Shown one piece after another: positions 52,107-60,876 of a DNA stretch of 64,000 nucleotides. The position numbers were made by a program, and so were the translations under genes. Source of the stretch: Nitrospina sp. LS_NOB (GTDB lineage: Bacteria > Nitrospinota > Nitrospinia > Nitrospinales > VA-1); contig LFLA01000014.1 in the NCBI GenBank assembly GCA_001542995.1, positions 1 to 64,000 on the forward strand. Reading direction: 5' to 3'. The notes beneath the pieces were generated by a model. It ran no database searches and was not told the DNA's origin. It saw nothing but the letters and a program-made list of their open reading frames with translations. Positions within the stretch are counted from its first letter, which is position 1. Every line of letters starts with the position of its first letter.

Positions 52107-53050
52107 TCTATGACCGAGTAAAAGGAATTGACAAAGACTGGAGCCGAATCACCCTCGGTTGTTGGCAGATTGCTCCCAGCGAAGGATGGGGAGACATCTG
52201 TCCTCCTGAAGACGCTGAAAGAGTCGTGCGTTCCGCCCTCGATCATGGCATCACCGCTTTCGATACTGCGGAAGGTTATGGCGATGGAGAATCGGAACGT
52301 AGGCTGGGCAAAGCCCTGGGTCCGAAAAAAGATTCCGTCATCATCATCTCTAAAATCTGGCCCGATGCCAAACTGACTCTTAAAGCCTATCAAAAATGCC
52401 TTGAAGATTCCCTTAGAGCTCTGGGTCGGGATTATGTCGACCTTTACCTGATCCATTGGCCGGGAAATTATTTCAACACCCGCGACAAAAGCACCCGACT
52501 CACCGAGTTCATGGACACACTCAAAAAAAGCGGAAAGGCCACTACAATAGGACTCTCAAATTTCCAGTCGAAGGATTTAGCCCTTCTAGGAAACAATCTC
52601 AAAATATTTTCCATGAACGAGGTCTCCTATAGCCTGTTAGACCGGGCCTATGAAGGAAAAACTTTGAACCCGTGCAAAAAGGCAGGCATCCCCTACATGG
52701 CCTTCTCGCCCACTGCGCAAGGACTACTGGCAAGACCGATGAGCCGGGAAGACCTCGAAATGCCCACCCGAAAACACCATTTTCTTTATCAAAATTCAGT
52801 TTACCCACACGCCAAAAAAGTCTGGGAAACCGTGCGCGATATCGCCAAAGAGCTGGGCCGGAAACCGATTGAGGTGGCTCTGGCCTGGGTGCTCACCCGG
52901 GAAAATATTTTCACCGCCATCGTGGGCACCCGAAAACCCGAACAGGTTGCAGATTTTGCGAAATCCGCCGAGCTAAAACTAAGTCCTAATCAGTTGCAAC
53001 GCCTGACGGCAGCCAGCGACAAATTTCCCATGGTCAAAAAGGGGCATTGA
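52103..53050 (+). CDS. Aldo/keto reductase
   Basis: 315 residues from GTG 52103, which overlaps the previous stop as GTGA; an upstream in-frame ATG at 52070 lies inside that gene. The tetrad residues are in AFDTAEGYGDGESERRLGKA (Asp, Tyr), IIISKIWPD (Lys) and LYLIHWPGN (His). TLGCWQIAPSEGWG is the usual first strand, and AIVGTRKPEQVADFAKSAEL binds the cofactor. It differs clearly from the 13.7-kb enzyme. The substrate is unknown. Confidence 0.92.
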   Translation: MIYDRVKGIDKDWSRITLGCWQIAPSEGWGDICPPEDAERVVRSALDHGITAFDTAEGYGDGESERRLGKALGPKKDSVIIISKIWPDAKLTLKAYQKCLEDSLRALGRDYVDLYLIHWPGNYFNTRDKSTRLTEFMDTLKKSGKATTIGLSNFQSKDLALLGNNLKIFSMNEVSYSLLDRAYEGKTLNPCKKAGIPYMAFSPTAQGLLARPMSREDLEMPTRKHHFLYQNSVYPHAKKVWETVRDIAKELGRKPIEVALAWVLTRENIFTAIVGTRKPEQVADFAKSAELKLSPNQLQRLTAASDKFPMVKKGH

Positions 53051-53362
53051 ATGAGCCAGCATTGGGAAGAACCAAAGGAAGAAGACGGTCTGACTCTGGG
53101 TCCCGAAGAAGCCCTGCAAAGGGAGATCGAAAAATCCAAAACCCTTAAAGTGGATCGCCTGCGCCTTCGGGACGAAATTGAAAAACTGAAAGCCGAGAAG
53201 ACCGACCTCGCCAAAAAAAACCAACTGCTCAAAGAAAGAATCACAAAACCTGGAAACCCACCTGCCGACCACGAGAAAGCACATGCTTTTTCCCAAAACA
53301 CTTTGGTTTTTGTTCTGGTTTCTGGTTTGCTAGCCCTGCTTTGGTTCATGATCCGGAACTAA
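53051..53362 (+). CDS. Coiled-coil, C-tail-anchored membrane protein (103 aa)
   Basis: A charged coiled coil (LQREIEKSKTLKVDRLRLRD and KLKAEKTDLAKKNQLLKERI) is followed by one C-terminal membrane span (TLVFVLVSGLLALLWFMI). The start codon directly follows the aldo/keto reductase stop, so cotranslation is likely. The family is not recognised; the topology implies a cytoplasmic coil anchored to the inner membrane. Confidence 0.72.
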   Translation: MSQHWEEPKEEDGLTLGPEEALQREIEKSKTLKVDRLRLRDEIEKLKAEKTDLAKKNQLLKERITKPGNPPADHEKAHAFSQNTLVFVLVSGLLALLWFMIRN

Positions 53363-53586
53363 AACACATGCGCAAAGGAATGGAAAATGAAGGCAATTTC
53401 TGTTAAAATCTCCCCTAAGATGAAGAAATATTGAATCTTTATCGTAATTGTCGCCATCCTACTAAATAGAAGCTTCCTCAAATTAAGAGGCTGAGATTTC
53501 GCCTGATTCCTTAATTAAAGTAACACCCAAAAATTTTTCATAAAACCGTCCCAAAATATCAACCAATGTATTGAGAGGAAAACCAA

Positions 53587-54051
53587 ATGTGGGTATTTGA
53601 ATTTTTTCATGTAATTATCGGAATTTTGTGGATCGGATTATTGTACTTCTTCAATCTGGTTCAGGTGCAGTCCATGCCTAAGATGGTGGAAGAAGGTGCC
53701 GCCAAACCCTATACCCAGATCATTCTACCGCGCGCCCTGTTTTTGTTCCGGCATTCCGCGTTGTGGACGGTCATCACCGGCATCGCCTATTACATGGCCG
53801 GCCGGGGAATAGTTCAAGGGATTCCCAGTGGTGAGATCATGATCGGCATGTTGCTGGGCATCATCATGGCAGGCAATGTCTGGTTCATCATCTGGCCGAA
53901 CCAGAAAAAGATCATCGCTGGCGAGTTGGAAGGCGATGCCCTGACCAAAGCTAAAAGAATGGCTTTTCTTGCCAGCAGAACCAACGCCTGGCTTTCAATA
54001 CCTATGTTAATCGGAATGATCGCCGCCAACCACGGCGGTATCATGTTCTAG
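53587..54051 (+). CDS. Membrane protein of the urate-oxidase N-terminal (PF06181-like) family
   Basis: 154 residues with four hydrophobic helices. HVIIGILWIGLLYFFNLVQV, FRHSALWTVITGIAYYMAG, NVWFIIWPNQKKII and LASRTNAWLSIPMLIGM match the membrane domain that in some bacteria is fused to a cytochrome c (PuuD-like urate oxidases). Here it stands alone without a haem domain. Related standalone proteins are common in marine bacteria with unknown roles. GAGAGG lies ten bases before the ATG. The stop is directly followed by a repeat copy. Confidence 0.82.
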   Translation: MWVFEFFHVIIGILWIGLLYFFNLVQVQSMPKMVEEGAAKPYTQIILPRALFLFRHSALWTVITGIAYYMAGRGIVQGIPSGEIMIGMLLGIIMAGNVWFIIWPNQKKIIAGELEGDALTKAKRMAFLASRTNAWLSIPMLIGMIAANHGGIMF

Positions 54052-54160
54052 CGCCAGCGTGACGCTGGATTCAGTGAGCAATCACTTTTTCTGGCTAGCA
54101 AAGGGTTGTCTCGGCTCCACGAGCTACCACGTAAAGTAGTGGAGAGCCATCGCTAGGAAG
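54051..54160. repeat. Dispersed palindromic repeat after the PF06181-like gene
   Basis: Begins at the stop codon with GCCAGCGTGACGCTGG and continues GCAATCACTTTTTCTGGC, TAGCAAAGGG, TGTCTCGGCTCCACGAGC. The stretch GCAATCACTTTTTCTGG recurs in reverse complement in the copy at 56.3 kb. Confidence 0.8.
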
Positions 54161-54238
54161 TTGTAATGCCTTTATCTTGCCCTTTCAGAGATGAAGGTAG
54201 TTTGATTTGTTTTATCTAGTCTTTACTCACAGTACAAG

Positions 54239-54280
54239 AAGGGGTTCGTCCACTGTCAAGGGGGCGAACCCCTTTTTTTG
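54239..54280. terminator. Strong terminator between convergent genes
   Basis: AAGGGGTTCG and CGAACCCCTT form a 10-bp stem with a 15-base loop, followed by TTTTT. It stands between the plus-strand PF06181-like gene and the minus-strand kinase and could serve both. Confidence 0.85.
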
Positions 54281-54288
54281 TGAGGTCG

Positions 54289-56022
54289 TCACGAAAGAGC
54301 CAAATCAAAATAAAAAAGACTCCCTTTACCGGCCACACTCTCAAACCCAATAGCTCCATTCATCATTTCGACAAGCTGTTTGAATATGGTAAGTCCGATT
54401 CCAGTCCCCTCAATTCTTTCAGAATTAACACTAAAACGTTCGAAAGGCTTAAAAAGATTACCCACCTCTTCGCTGGAAACTCCACGCCCTGTATCCTTGA
54501 CTCCTAACCGTGTTTTGTTATTTCCACGTTTTTCAAAAGAAACCACTATGGAGTCATTAGGTTTGTTGTACTTAATTGCATTTGAAATCAAGTTTAAAAC
54601 AACCTGACTGAGGCGAAGACGATCTGCCTCGACAAAATAGTTATCCCCCGAGAGCTTCTGACACTCAATGGATATACCATTTGGGTCGGCCAATGGTTTG
54701 GAAAGGGAAACCACCTCCTCCACAACTTCGACCAAATTGACCGGCTCCATTTTTATTCTGAGCTTACCTGATTCGATTTCGGAAAGATCAAGCACCTCAT
54801 TAATAAGTTTCAGAAGGTGTTCGCCTGCCGATGAGATGCGCTTAAGGTTTTGCCTTTGAGTGTCGTCTAATGGATTGTGTGCATCCATTCCCATCAATTG
54901 GGTAAAACCCAGTATGGCATTCATAGGAGTCCTTAATTCATGGCCCATCCTTGACAGAAATTCCGATTTAGCTCTACTCCCCTTTTCAGCAGCTTCTTTG
55001 GCAAGACTCAATTCTATATCCGTCTTCTGGCGAATCAGCTCTGCTTGGCCTCTCAAGGCAAAAGTAGAAAGAATCATTTTTGCAAAATCGCCATTTAATA
55101 ATGCCTTATCATCCATCACACCAATAGACCCTATTTGCTTTCCTGAAGAATCAAGCAATCTAACTCCAAGATAACTTTCCACTTCCCACTCTACAAGCGT
55201 ATGGTCATCTTTAAAATGCTCTTGGACATTTTCAGGGAAATAATAAACCACCTCACCTGTACCAGTGTCCTCACAAGGGGTCCCCCTGGTATCATATTCG
55301 ATACTATCTCCAAATTCTTTGCCCATCCATAGTGACACTATTTTGTTCCTATGAGGCCCTATGGCTTTTGTAAAGAATGCATATCGAACATTCAAAGCAG
55401 AGGCCAAATGAAAAACCAGCGAGCGAAAAAATGAATCCCCCGATTCAGATGAAGTTCCTTCTAGAATAAACCGAATTTTGTTGAATGAGTCTCGAGCCAG
55501 TTTTTCGCTTTCCTGTAACGCTTCCTCTCCCTGTTTAAGTTGAATGGCAACCCCAGACAAGTAAGCGAAATAAAGCGCAATCTCCATTTCCCTGTCAGTA
55601 GGCTTTCGAGGCTCATCAAAATAGGGGCAAAATGTTCCTAAAACTTTTCCCTCGGTATTCCTGATCGGAAAGGACCAACAAGCCCTTAGATTATGGGAAA
55701 GCGCCAGACGCCAGCCCTTTTTCCACTTGGGGTCGGTTTGGATGTCTTCACTGATTACGGTTTCATTTTTGTACGTAGCGGTCCCACATGCTCCAATCTG
55801 GGGTCCGATCTCGATTCCATCCAACGCATCACAATAGGCCTTCGGCAAACTGGGGGCGGAGCCTTTAAGCAAATATTTTCCGCTTTTATCAAGTATAAAA
55901 ATAGAACAACGAACATTTCCCAGTTGAGCTTCAACATCTTTTATCAAAACATCCAATGTCTCTGTCAAGGAACTTCCCTTGGCGATCATCTCCAAGATCA
56001 TGTTATCGAAATCAATTTTCAT
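54289..56022 (-). CDS. Soluble sensor histidine kinase with two GAF domains
   Basis: 577 residues with no membrane segment. GAF domain 1 covers about residues 10-165 (VRCSIFILDKSGKYLLKGSA, PQIGACGTATYKNETVISED, ACWSFPIRNTEGKVLGTF). A more diverged GAF covers about 175-335 (LAREL-type helix, YLGVRLLDSSGKQIGSIGVM). The kinase core follows: H-box FLSRMGHELRTPMNAILGFT, N-box LNLISNAIKYNKPN, G1 VKDTGRGVSSEE, G2 GTGIGLTIFKQLVEMM. The first GAF resembles those of PAS/GAF kinases that bind small ligands. No response regulator is adjacent, so the partner is elsewhere. Confidence 0.93.
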   Translation of the reverse strand: MKIDFDNMILEMIAKGSSLTETLDVLIKDVEAQLGNVRCSIFILDKSGKYLLKGSAPSLPKAYCDALDGIEIGPQIGACGTATYKNETVISEDIQTDPKWKKGWRLALSHNLRACWSFPIRNTEGKVLGTFCPYFDEPRKPTDREMEIALYFAYLSGVAIQLKQGEEALQESEKLARDSFNKIRFILEGTSSESGDSFFRSLVFHLASALNVRYAFFTKAIGPHRNKIVSLWMGKEFGDSIEYDTRGTPCEDTGTGEVVYYFPENVQEHFKDDHTLVEWEVESYLGVRLLDSSGKQIGSIGVMDDKALLNGDFAKMILSTFALRGQAELIRQKTDIELSLAKEAAEKGSRAKSEFLSRMGHELRTPMNAILGFTQLMGMDAHNPLDDTQRQNLKRISSAGEHLLKLINEVLDLSEIESGKLRIKMEPVNLVEVVEEVVSLSKPLADPNGISIECQKLSGDNYFVEADRLRLSQVVLNLISNAIKYNKPNDSIVVSFEKRGNNKTRLGVKDTGRGVSSEEVGNLFKPFERFSVNSERIEGTGIGLTIFKQLVEMMNGAIGFESVAGKGSLFYFDLALS

Positions 56023-56332
56023 ATTGGACTATGTATCAATTGAATATGGAAAATTTCGGACCCAAGAACTGGGCTCGTTTTACAGGCATTTCCAAGCTCA
56101 GAGGCTCAACTCACTTATTCAGTTATCGCTTTATTTATAGTTTGCGGCAAAAGGTTCAACCGGTCAATTCTTTTAAAGGTCACGGCCAACCGCCCTATCG
56201 GAATAACAATATTGGGACTTTAAAATGTCATTCTGAATAAGGTAAAGAATCTCAGGGTTATGCATAGGTCTGAACCTCCCCCTTATCAATGGAAAATTTA
56301 AACCCACTTTACAGGAAAGGCCGCTAGGCAAA
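56023..56332. other. Intergenic region upstream of the histidine kinase
   Basis: No gene is supported here. Around 56225-56260, GTCATTCTGAATAAGG and AAAGAATCTCAG resemble a degenerate form of the GTCATTCTGAG...AGAATCTC palindromes found in many genomes. The rest holds the kinase promoter region, without a clear consensus. Confidence 0.45.
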
Positions 56333-56403
56333 GGCTCTATTGAGCCGAGGTAGATTTTTGCTAACCAGAAAAAGTGATTGCACTCTGGCCCCACGCCTAG
56401 TGG
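56333..56403. repeat. Dispersed palindromic repeat behind the second ABC permease
   Basis: GCTCTATTGAGCCGAGG, TTGCTAACCAGAAAAAGTGA, TTGC and CTGGCCCCACGCCTAGTGG. On the minus strand it begins directly after the permease stop TAG. Confidence 0.8.
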
Positions 56404-57624
56404 CTATTCAATGGTAAGAGCTTCCATGGGGTCGAGCTTGGAAGCTTTGATGGCGGGGAACACGCCGAATAAACCCCCGATGCCTGCACAGGCCCAACTC
56501 GCCGTCCAGATGGAATTGGGATCAAGAATCAGAGTCCAGTCACCCCAATGAGTCAGGCCCAGCGTCAATCCAACTCCCAGAACGATGCCCAGTCCGCCGC
56601 CGATAAATCCGATGATCAAAGATTCATAAAGAAACTGGTGGACGATGTCCCTGCGGGTCGCACCCACTGCCCTTCGGATTCCTATCTCGCGCGTACGCTC
56701 TTTCACCGAGATCAACATCACCGCCAGAATTCCGATACCGCCCACCAGCAAAGATATGCCCGCCACACCCACAATCAGTTTGGTGAACAGTTCGGTGGTT
56801 TCTTTTTTCAAGTCTTCCATATCCAATTGGCTGATGAGGGTGAAGTCGTCGTTGCGGTCATCGGTGAGTTTGTGGTTTTCCCTGAGAAGTTCGCGGATTT
56901 TTTCCGAAGCTTTGGCGATGTTTTGCCTTGATGAAGCTTTAACAAAAATCCGGCTGATAAATTTCTGATTGACAATTCGGCGCATATAAGTCGAAAGCGG
57001 GATCAGCAGCAGATCATCCTGATCTAACCCATTTGTATCCACACCCTTAGGTTCGAACACACCAATGATTTTAAAAGGCATGAAGTGTACCTTGATGACC
57101 TGCCCCATTGGGTCTTCTTCGCCAAAAATATTTTTAACAGTGGTCATCCCAATAATGGCGACACGGTTGGCTGTTTTTGCATCCCTTTCAGAAAAAAAAT
57201 CACCACTCTGCAAGCGGTAGCCACGAATAACGGAAAAGTCGGAGGTGGAACCGGCGATAGTGGTTTCTGCCGAGTTATTGCCAAACTTGGCCACCATTCT
57301 TTTTTCTTCAAAAGGCGCCACGTTCTCCACCTCCCCGATTTCATCCATGATCCGGTTGGCATCGCGAACAGTCAAGGTGGTCACATTCCCGGTAAGGCGC
57401 AGGCGCCCTCCGCGCCGTTTCATTTCCCCGGCGTTGACAGTGATCAGGTTTTCTCCCATCCCCGCGATGACATCCATCACCTCCTGTTGCGAACCTTTGC
57501 CAATGGCTACCATGATGATCACCGAGGCGATACCAATCAGTATGCCGAGGGACGAAAGAAAGGTGCGGGTCTTGTGGGCCAGGAGAGCTTTAAGCGCTAT
57601 GCCAAGAGAAGAAAAAAAATTCAT
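56404..57624 (-). CDS. MacB-type ABC transporter permease (second copy)
   Basis: 406 residues with MacB/FtsX topology: an N-terminal helix (FLSSLGILIGIASVIIMVAI), a periplasmic MacB_PCD domain (residues 50-280), and three C-terminal helices with LISVKERTREIGIRRAVGAT, the coupling segment. It ends ASKLDPMEALTIE. The ATPase is coded by a separate gene, unlike E. coli MacB. It lies eight bases behind a homologous permease, so the transporter may be a heterodimer. Confidence 0.92.
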   Translation of the reverse strand: MNFFSSLGIALKALLAHKTRTFLSSLGILIGIASVIIMVAIGKGSQQEVMDVIAGMGENLITVNAGEMKRRGGRLRLTGNVTTLTVRDANRIMDEIGEVENVAPFEEKRMVAKFGNNSAETTIAGSTSDFSVIRGYRLQSGDFFSERDAKTANRVAIIGMTTVKNIFGEEDPMGQVIKVHFMPFKIIGVFEPKGVDTNGLDQDDLLLIPLSTYMRRIVNQKFISRIFVKASSRQNIAKASEKIRELLRENHKLTDDRNDDFTLISQLDMEDLKKETTELFTKLIVGVAGISLLVGGIGILAVMLISVKERTREIGIRRAVGATRRDIVHQFLYESLIIGFIGGGLGIVLGVGLTLGLTHWGDWTLILDPNSIWTASWACAGIGGLFGVFPAIKASKLDPMEALTIE

Positions 57625-57632
57625 CAGTCAAC

Positions 57633-58847
57633 TCATTGAGATCGAATGGATTCTTCAGGACTCAAAAAAGCTGCCTTGCGGGCAGGATGAATCCCGAATA
57701 TCAAACCAATCAGGGAACAAAACACGAACGACAGGATAAAAGGTTCCACCGTAATATGAGTGGGGAGCACATCAAACCGTTTTAACCCAAATGAAATAGC
57801 CAGTCCGAGCCCAACACCCATGAGCCCACCCAACAGGGAAACCAAAATCGACTCGAATAAAAACTGAAAGGTGATGTCGGACCGGCGTGCGCCGAAACAT
57901 CGGCGAATGCCTATTTCCCGAACCCGTTCCCGGATGGAAACCAAAAGGATATTCATGATAACAATCCCGCCAACCAGAAGAGAAACGGTTGAGATCAGAA
58001 TCAGCATGCGGTTTAAGGCCTGTTCCGATTCAGTCACCCATTGCATGATGCCTTCGGGAGTGATGAAACGGAAATCATCGGCGGCGAGAACCGAAAGATT
58101 GTGGTTGCGGCGCAAAATCTGGCGTACTGCTTCCATGGTCTCCGGCACCTGCGAAGAATCCAAAGAAACAACCTTGATACTGTGAAGGTAGGTCTCGTGC
58201 GTCAAGCGTGACATCGAGGTGGTCAGTGGAATCAGGGCTCGGTCGTCAGGGTCGTATCCGCTTTCGGTCAGCCCCTTTTCTTCGAGCAGACCGATCACTT
58301 GATAGTAGTTATTTTGCAGGCGCACCATTTTGCCAATGGAGTCTTTACCTTTAAAAAGTTTGCGGGCAGGAGTCGCACCCAGTACCACTACCCGCTTTCT
58401 TCGGTCCAGATCGCTATCAGATAAAAAATCACCATCTGTCATTTGCCATCCCCGCGCCAACTGCCAATCCGGTGTCACCCCATAAACCCGGGTGCTGGTG
58501 AACTCTTTTTTGTTGATGATCTGCATGCGCTTTCTCTGCCGGGGCACAACCAGTCGAACGGTGGGAAGCGCCAGCAAGTCTTCGGCATCCTCAAGGGTCA
58601 TGCTGGTGGTGTTCTTAGAGCGGGCAAAAAACATTCTTCCCGCACCGGCGATCACCGAGAAAGATTCCGGACCAAACCCCATATTGGCAATGCGGTTGAG
58701 AACCTTGATCTTGATGCCATCGCCAATAGCCACAATCACCGTCAAAGACGCGATGCCGATCATTACACCCAAAGTCATGAGAAACGTATTGCCCCGGTTC
58801 AGTCTTAACCCTCTAAGAGCCTGTCCGAGATTTTTAAAAATTCGCAT
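57633..58847 (-). CDS. MacB-type ABC transporter permease (first copy)
   Basis: 404 residues, homologous in layout to the next gene: FLMTLGVMIGIASLTVIVAI at the N-terminus, a periplasmic domain, and LLVSIRERVREIGIRRCFGA ahead of the last helices. It ends KAAFLSPEESIRSQ. The periplasmic part differs clearly from its partner, which argues against a recent duplication and for a two-subunit permease. It lies 14 bases behind the ATPase gene. Confidence 0.92.
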   Translation of the reverse strand: MRIFKNLGQALRGLRLNRGNTFLMTLGVMIGIASLTVIVAIGDGIKIKVLNRIANMGFGPESFSVIAGAGRMFFARSKNTTSMTLEDAEDLLALPTVRLVVPRQRKRMQIINKKEFTSTRVYGVTPDWQLARGWQMTDGDFLSDSDLDRRKRVVVLGATPARKLFKGKDSIGKMVRLQNNYYQVIGLLEEKGLTESGYDPDDRALIPLTTSMSRLTHETYLHSIKVVSLDSSQVPETMEAVRQILRRNHNLSVLAADDFRFITPEGIMQWVTESEQALNRMLILISTVSLLVGGIVIMNILLVSIRERVREIGIRRCFGARRSDITFQFLFESILVSLLGGLMGVGLGLAISFGLKRFDVLPTHITVEPFILSFVFCSLIGLIFGIHPARKAAFLSPEESIRSQ

Positions 58848-58861
58848 ACAATATCTCCGGC

Positions 58862-59569
58862 TTAAACGGATCGGGTTTGTTCTTCATGACTCACCTCTCT
58901 ATCTGAGGCGATCTGCCCGTCCAGGATGGAGATGATTCGCCCGGCATGTCGCGCCACTTCCTGATCGTGAGTGATGAGCACAATGGTCTTTCCTTCTTTG
59001 ACGAGGTTGTCAAAGGTCTTCATGGTCTCGATGCCGTTTTTTGAATCCAGATTTCCTGTGGGTTCATCCGCAAGAATGATTCGAGGATTATTAATGAGAG
59101 ACCGTGCGATGGTGACCCTCTGCTGTTCACCACCTGACAACTGTCCCGGTGTGTGATGCAGGCGGTGCTCCAGCCCTACCTTGGCGAGCAGTTCCCGGGC
59201 TCGTTCCTTGACGTTACCCTGAGATCCTCTTGCGTAAACCAAAGGCAGGATAACGTTTTCCAGCGCCGTGACTCCCGGCAAAAGGTGAAAGGCTTGAAAC
59301 ACAAAACCTATTTTCTCGTTGCGGACGCGGGAAAGTTTGCGGTCGTTCAACTTGCCAATCGGCTCACCATCCAGAATGTATTCTCCGCTAGTGGGCTGGG
59401 CCAGGCACCCCATGATTGCCATGAGCGTGCTTTTCCCCGCGCCGGAAGGCCCGACAATGCCGACGTAATCTCCTTCTTCGATATGAAGCGTCACATCCTC
59501 AAGCACCCGGGTCTCGAAACCAATATTCCGGTAGCTCTTGCAGATGGAGTTCATTTCAATGAGATTCAT
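58862..59569 (-). CDS. MacB/LolD-type ABC transporter ATPase
   Basis: 235 residues. Walker A GPSGAGKSTLMAIMG, Q-loop FVFQAFHLLPGVTALEN, signature LSGGEQQRVTIARSL, Walker B IILADEPTGNLDS and H-switch LITHDQEVARHAG. The start overlaps the membrane-fusion gene stop by four bases. It powers the two permeases downstream as a mechanotransmission-type exporter of periplasmic substrates. Confidence 0.95.
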   Translation of the reverse strand: MNLIEMNSICKSYRNIGFETRVLEDVTLHIEEGDYVGIVGPSGAGKSTLMAIMGCLAQPTSGEYILDGEPIGKLNDRKLSRVRNEKIGFVFQAFHLLPGVTALENVILPLVYARGSQGNVKERARELLAKVGLEHRLHHTPGQLSGGEQQRVTIARSLINNPRIILADEPTGNLDSKNGIETMKTFDNLVKEGKTIVLITHDQEVARHAGRIISILDGQIASDREVSHEEQTRSV

Positions 59570-60876
59570 CGCCTTCTGCCTTTGCGTTTTTTCCTCAAAG
59601 GTTTGTTAGGGATACCCACCTGATCTCCCTCATTGAGGCCCGAGACCACTTCGATATTGCCGCCATCGCGCCAACCTAACTCAACAGGCTTGTCTTTCAG
59701 TTCACTGCTTGCCTGCATGACAACGAAAGTTTTTTTGCCCTCCCGTTTGATCGCTGCTTTCGGGAGAGTCAGAACATTTTTCCGAGTTCCTGTGGTGACC
59801 ACGACATTCGCCGTCATCTCCGGCCTGAGTTTCGCAAAATTCTTTTTTTCAATATCAAGAATCACTTCATAGTTCACCACGTTATCCTTGATCACCGCCT
59901 TCGGGTGAATTTCCCGAACCTTGCCGCTGAAGAACTGTTCGGCGTAAGTATCGACGGTAAACTTCGCCATTTGCCCGACCTCGATTCGTCCTATATCTGT
60001 TTCGTCGACGAACACGGTAACCTCCAGTTTGCGAAGATCGATCAGGGTGACAAATGTTGGGGCGTTGAGGCTGGCCACCACCGTTTCCCCTTCCTGAGTG
60101 GAAACAAACGCGACAATGCCATCGATGGGCGCAGTGATCGAGGCATAAGTGAGCTGAATCTCTTCTTCATTAAGGTTCGCTCGGGCCTTGTCGACCATAG
60201 CTCGAGCCAGTCGGCTGTCATTTTTCAACTGGCTTTGCTTGAGTTTCAATTCCTCGTTCGCCAGATTAATCCTGGCCCCCAACACTTCCAGTCTTTCTTG
60301 TGCTTCATCCAAAACGGTGGTGGAGACAAACCCTTTCCGATTCAGCTCATCATTGCGCTCCAACATTTTCTGCGCCAGCTTGGTCTGCACCTGCAGTTCA
60401 TTGCGTTCCGCTATAGCTTTGTTAATTTCGAGCGGACCTTCTGCTAGGATTTTTGCCAGCCGGGCATTTTCCGCGTCCAGATCGGCTTGGAAACGTGCCA
60501 CCCGGGAGAGCAGGTCTTCATGCTCGATAACGGCGATGATTTCTCCTGCACGAATAAAATCGCCGATTTTAACCAGCAGGCTTTTGACCTGTCCGGATAT
60601 GCGGGCGCCGATTTTAACTTCCGCACCCGTTTTGAGTGTCACGGTTCCCGTAGCCAAAACTTTTTGATGAATGTCCTGCCGGGTCACCGGTTGGAATTTG
60701 AAATCCTTTACCGTGGGCTTTTGAGGGGGCTTCCCGAAAATTATTTCCCGGCCGGTTTTGATGACTAGGTCCATCTTCCCTTCTTGCCAGGCCCAGGCCA
60801 AACCGGCCGCAAGAACCATCAACAACAAGAGACTCCAGAGCTTTCCCGAAATCTTCATGATAGAATCATTATCCAT
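59566..60876 (-). CDS. MacA-like periplasmic membrane-fusion protein
   Basis: 436 residues with an N-terminal membrane anchor (LLLLMVLAAGLAWAWQEG). A lipoyl-like barrel half (GTVTLKTGAEVKIGARISGQ) leads into a coiled-coil hairpin (residues about 120-215) and the second half (SITAPIDGIVAFVSTQEGET). The beta-barrel and membrane-proximal domains follow, ending GLNEGDQVGIPNKPLRKKRK. The C-terminus is unusually basic. It leads the four-gene operon; an outer-membrane TolC-like partner is not in the window. Confidence 0.93.
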   Translation of the reverse strand: MDNDSIMKISGKLWSLLLLMVLAAGLAWAWQEGKMDLVIKTGREIIFGKPPQKPTVKDFKFQPVTRQDIHQKVLATGTVTLKTGAEVKIGARISGQVKSLLVKIGDFIRAGEIIAVIEHEDLLSRVARFQADLDAENARLAKILAEGPLEINKAIAERNELQVQTKLAQKMLERNDELNRKGFVSTTVLDEAQERLEVLGARINLANEELKLKQSQLKNDSRLARAMVDKARANLNEEEIQLTYASITAPIDGIVAFVSTQEGETVVASLNAPTFVTLIDLRKLEVTVFVDETDIGRIEVGQMAKFTVDTYAEQFFSGKVREIHPKAVIKDNVVNYEVILDIEKKNFAKLRPEMTANVVVTTGTRKNVLTLPKAAIKREGKKTFVVMQASSELKDKPVELGWRDGGNIEVVSGLNEGDQVGIPNKPLRKKRKGRRR

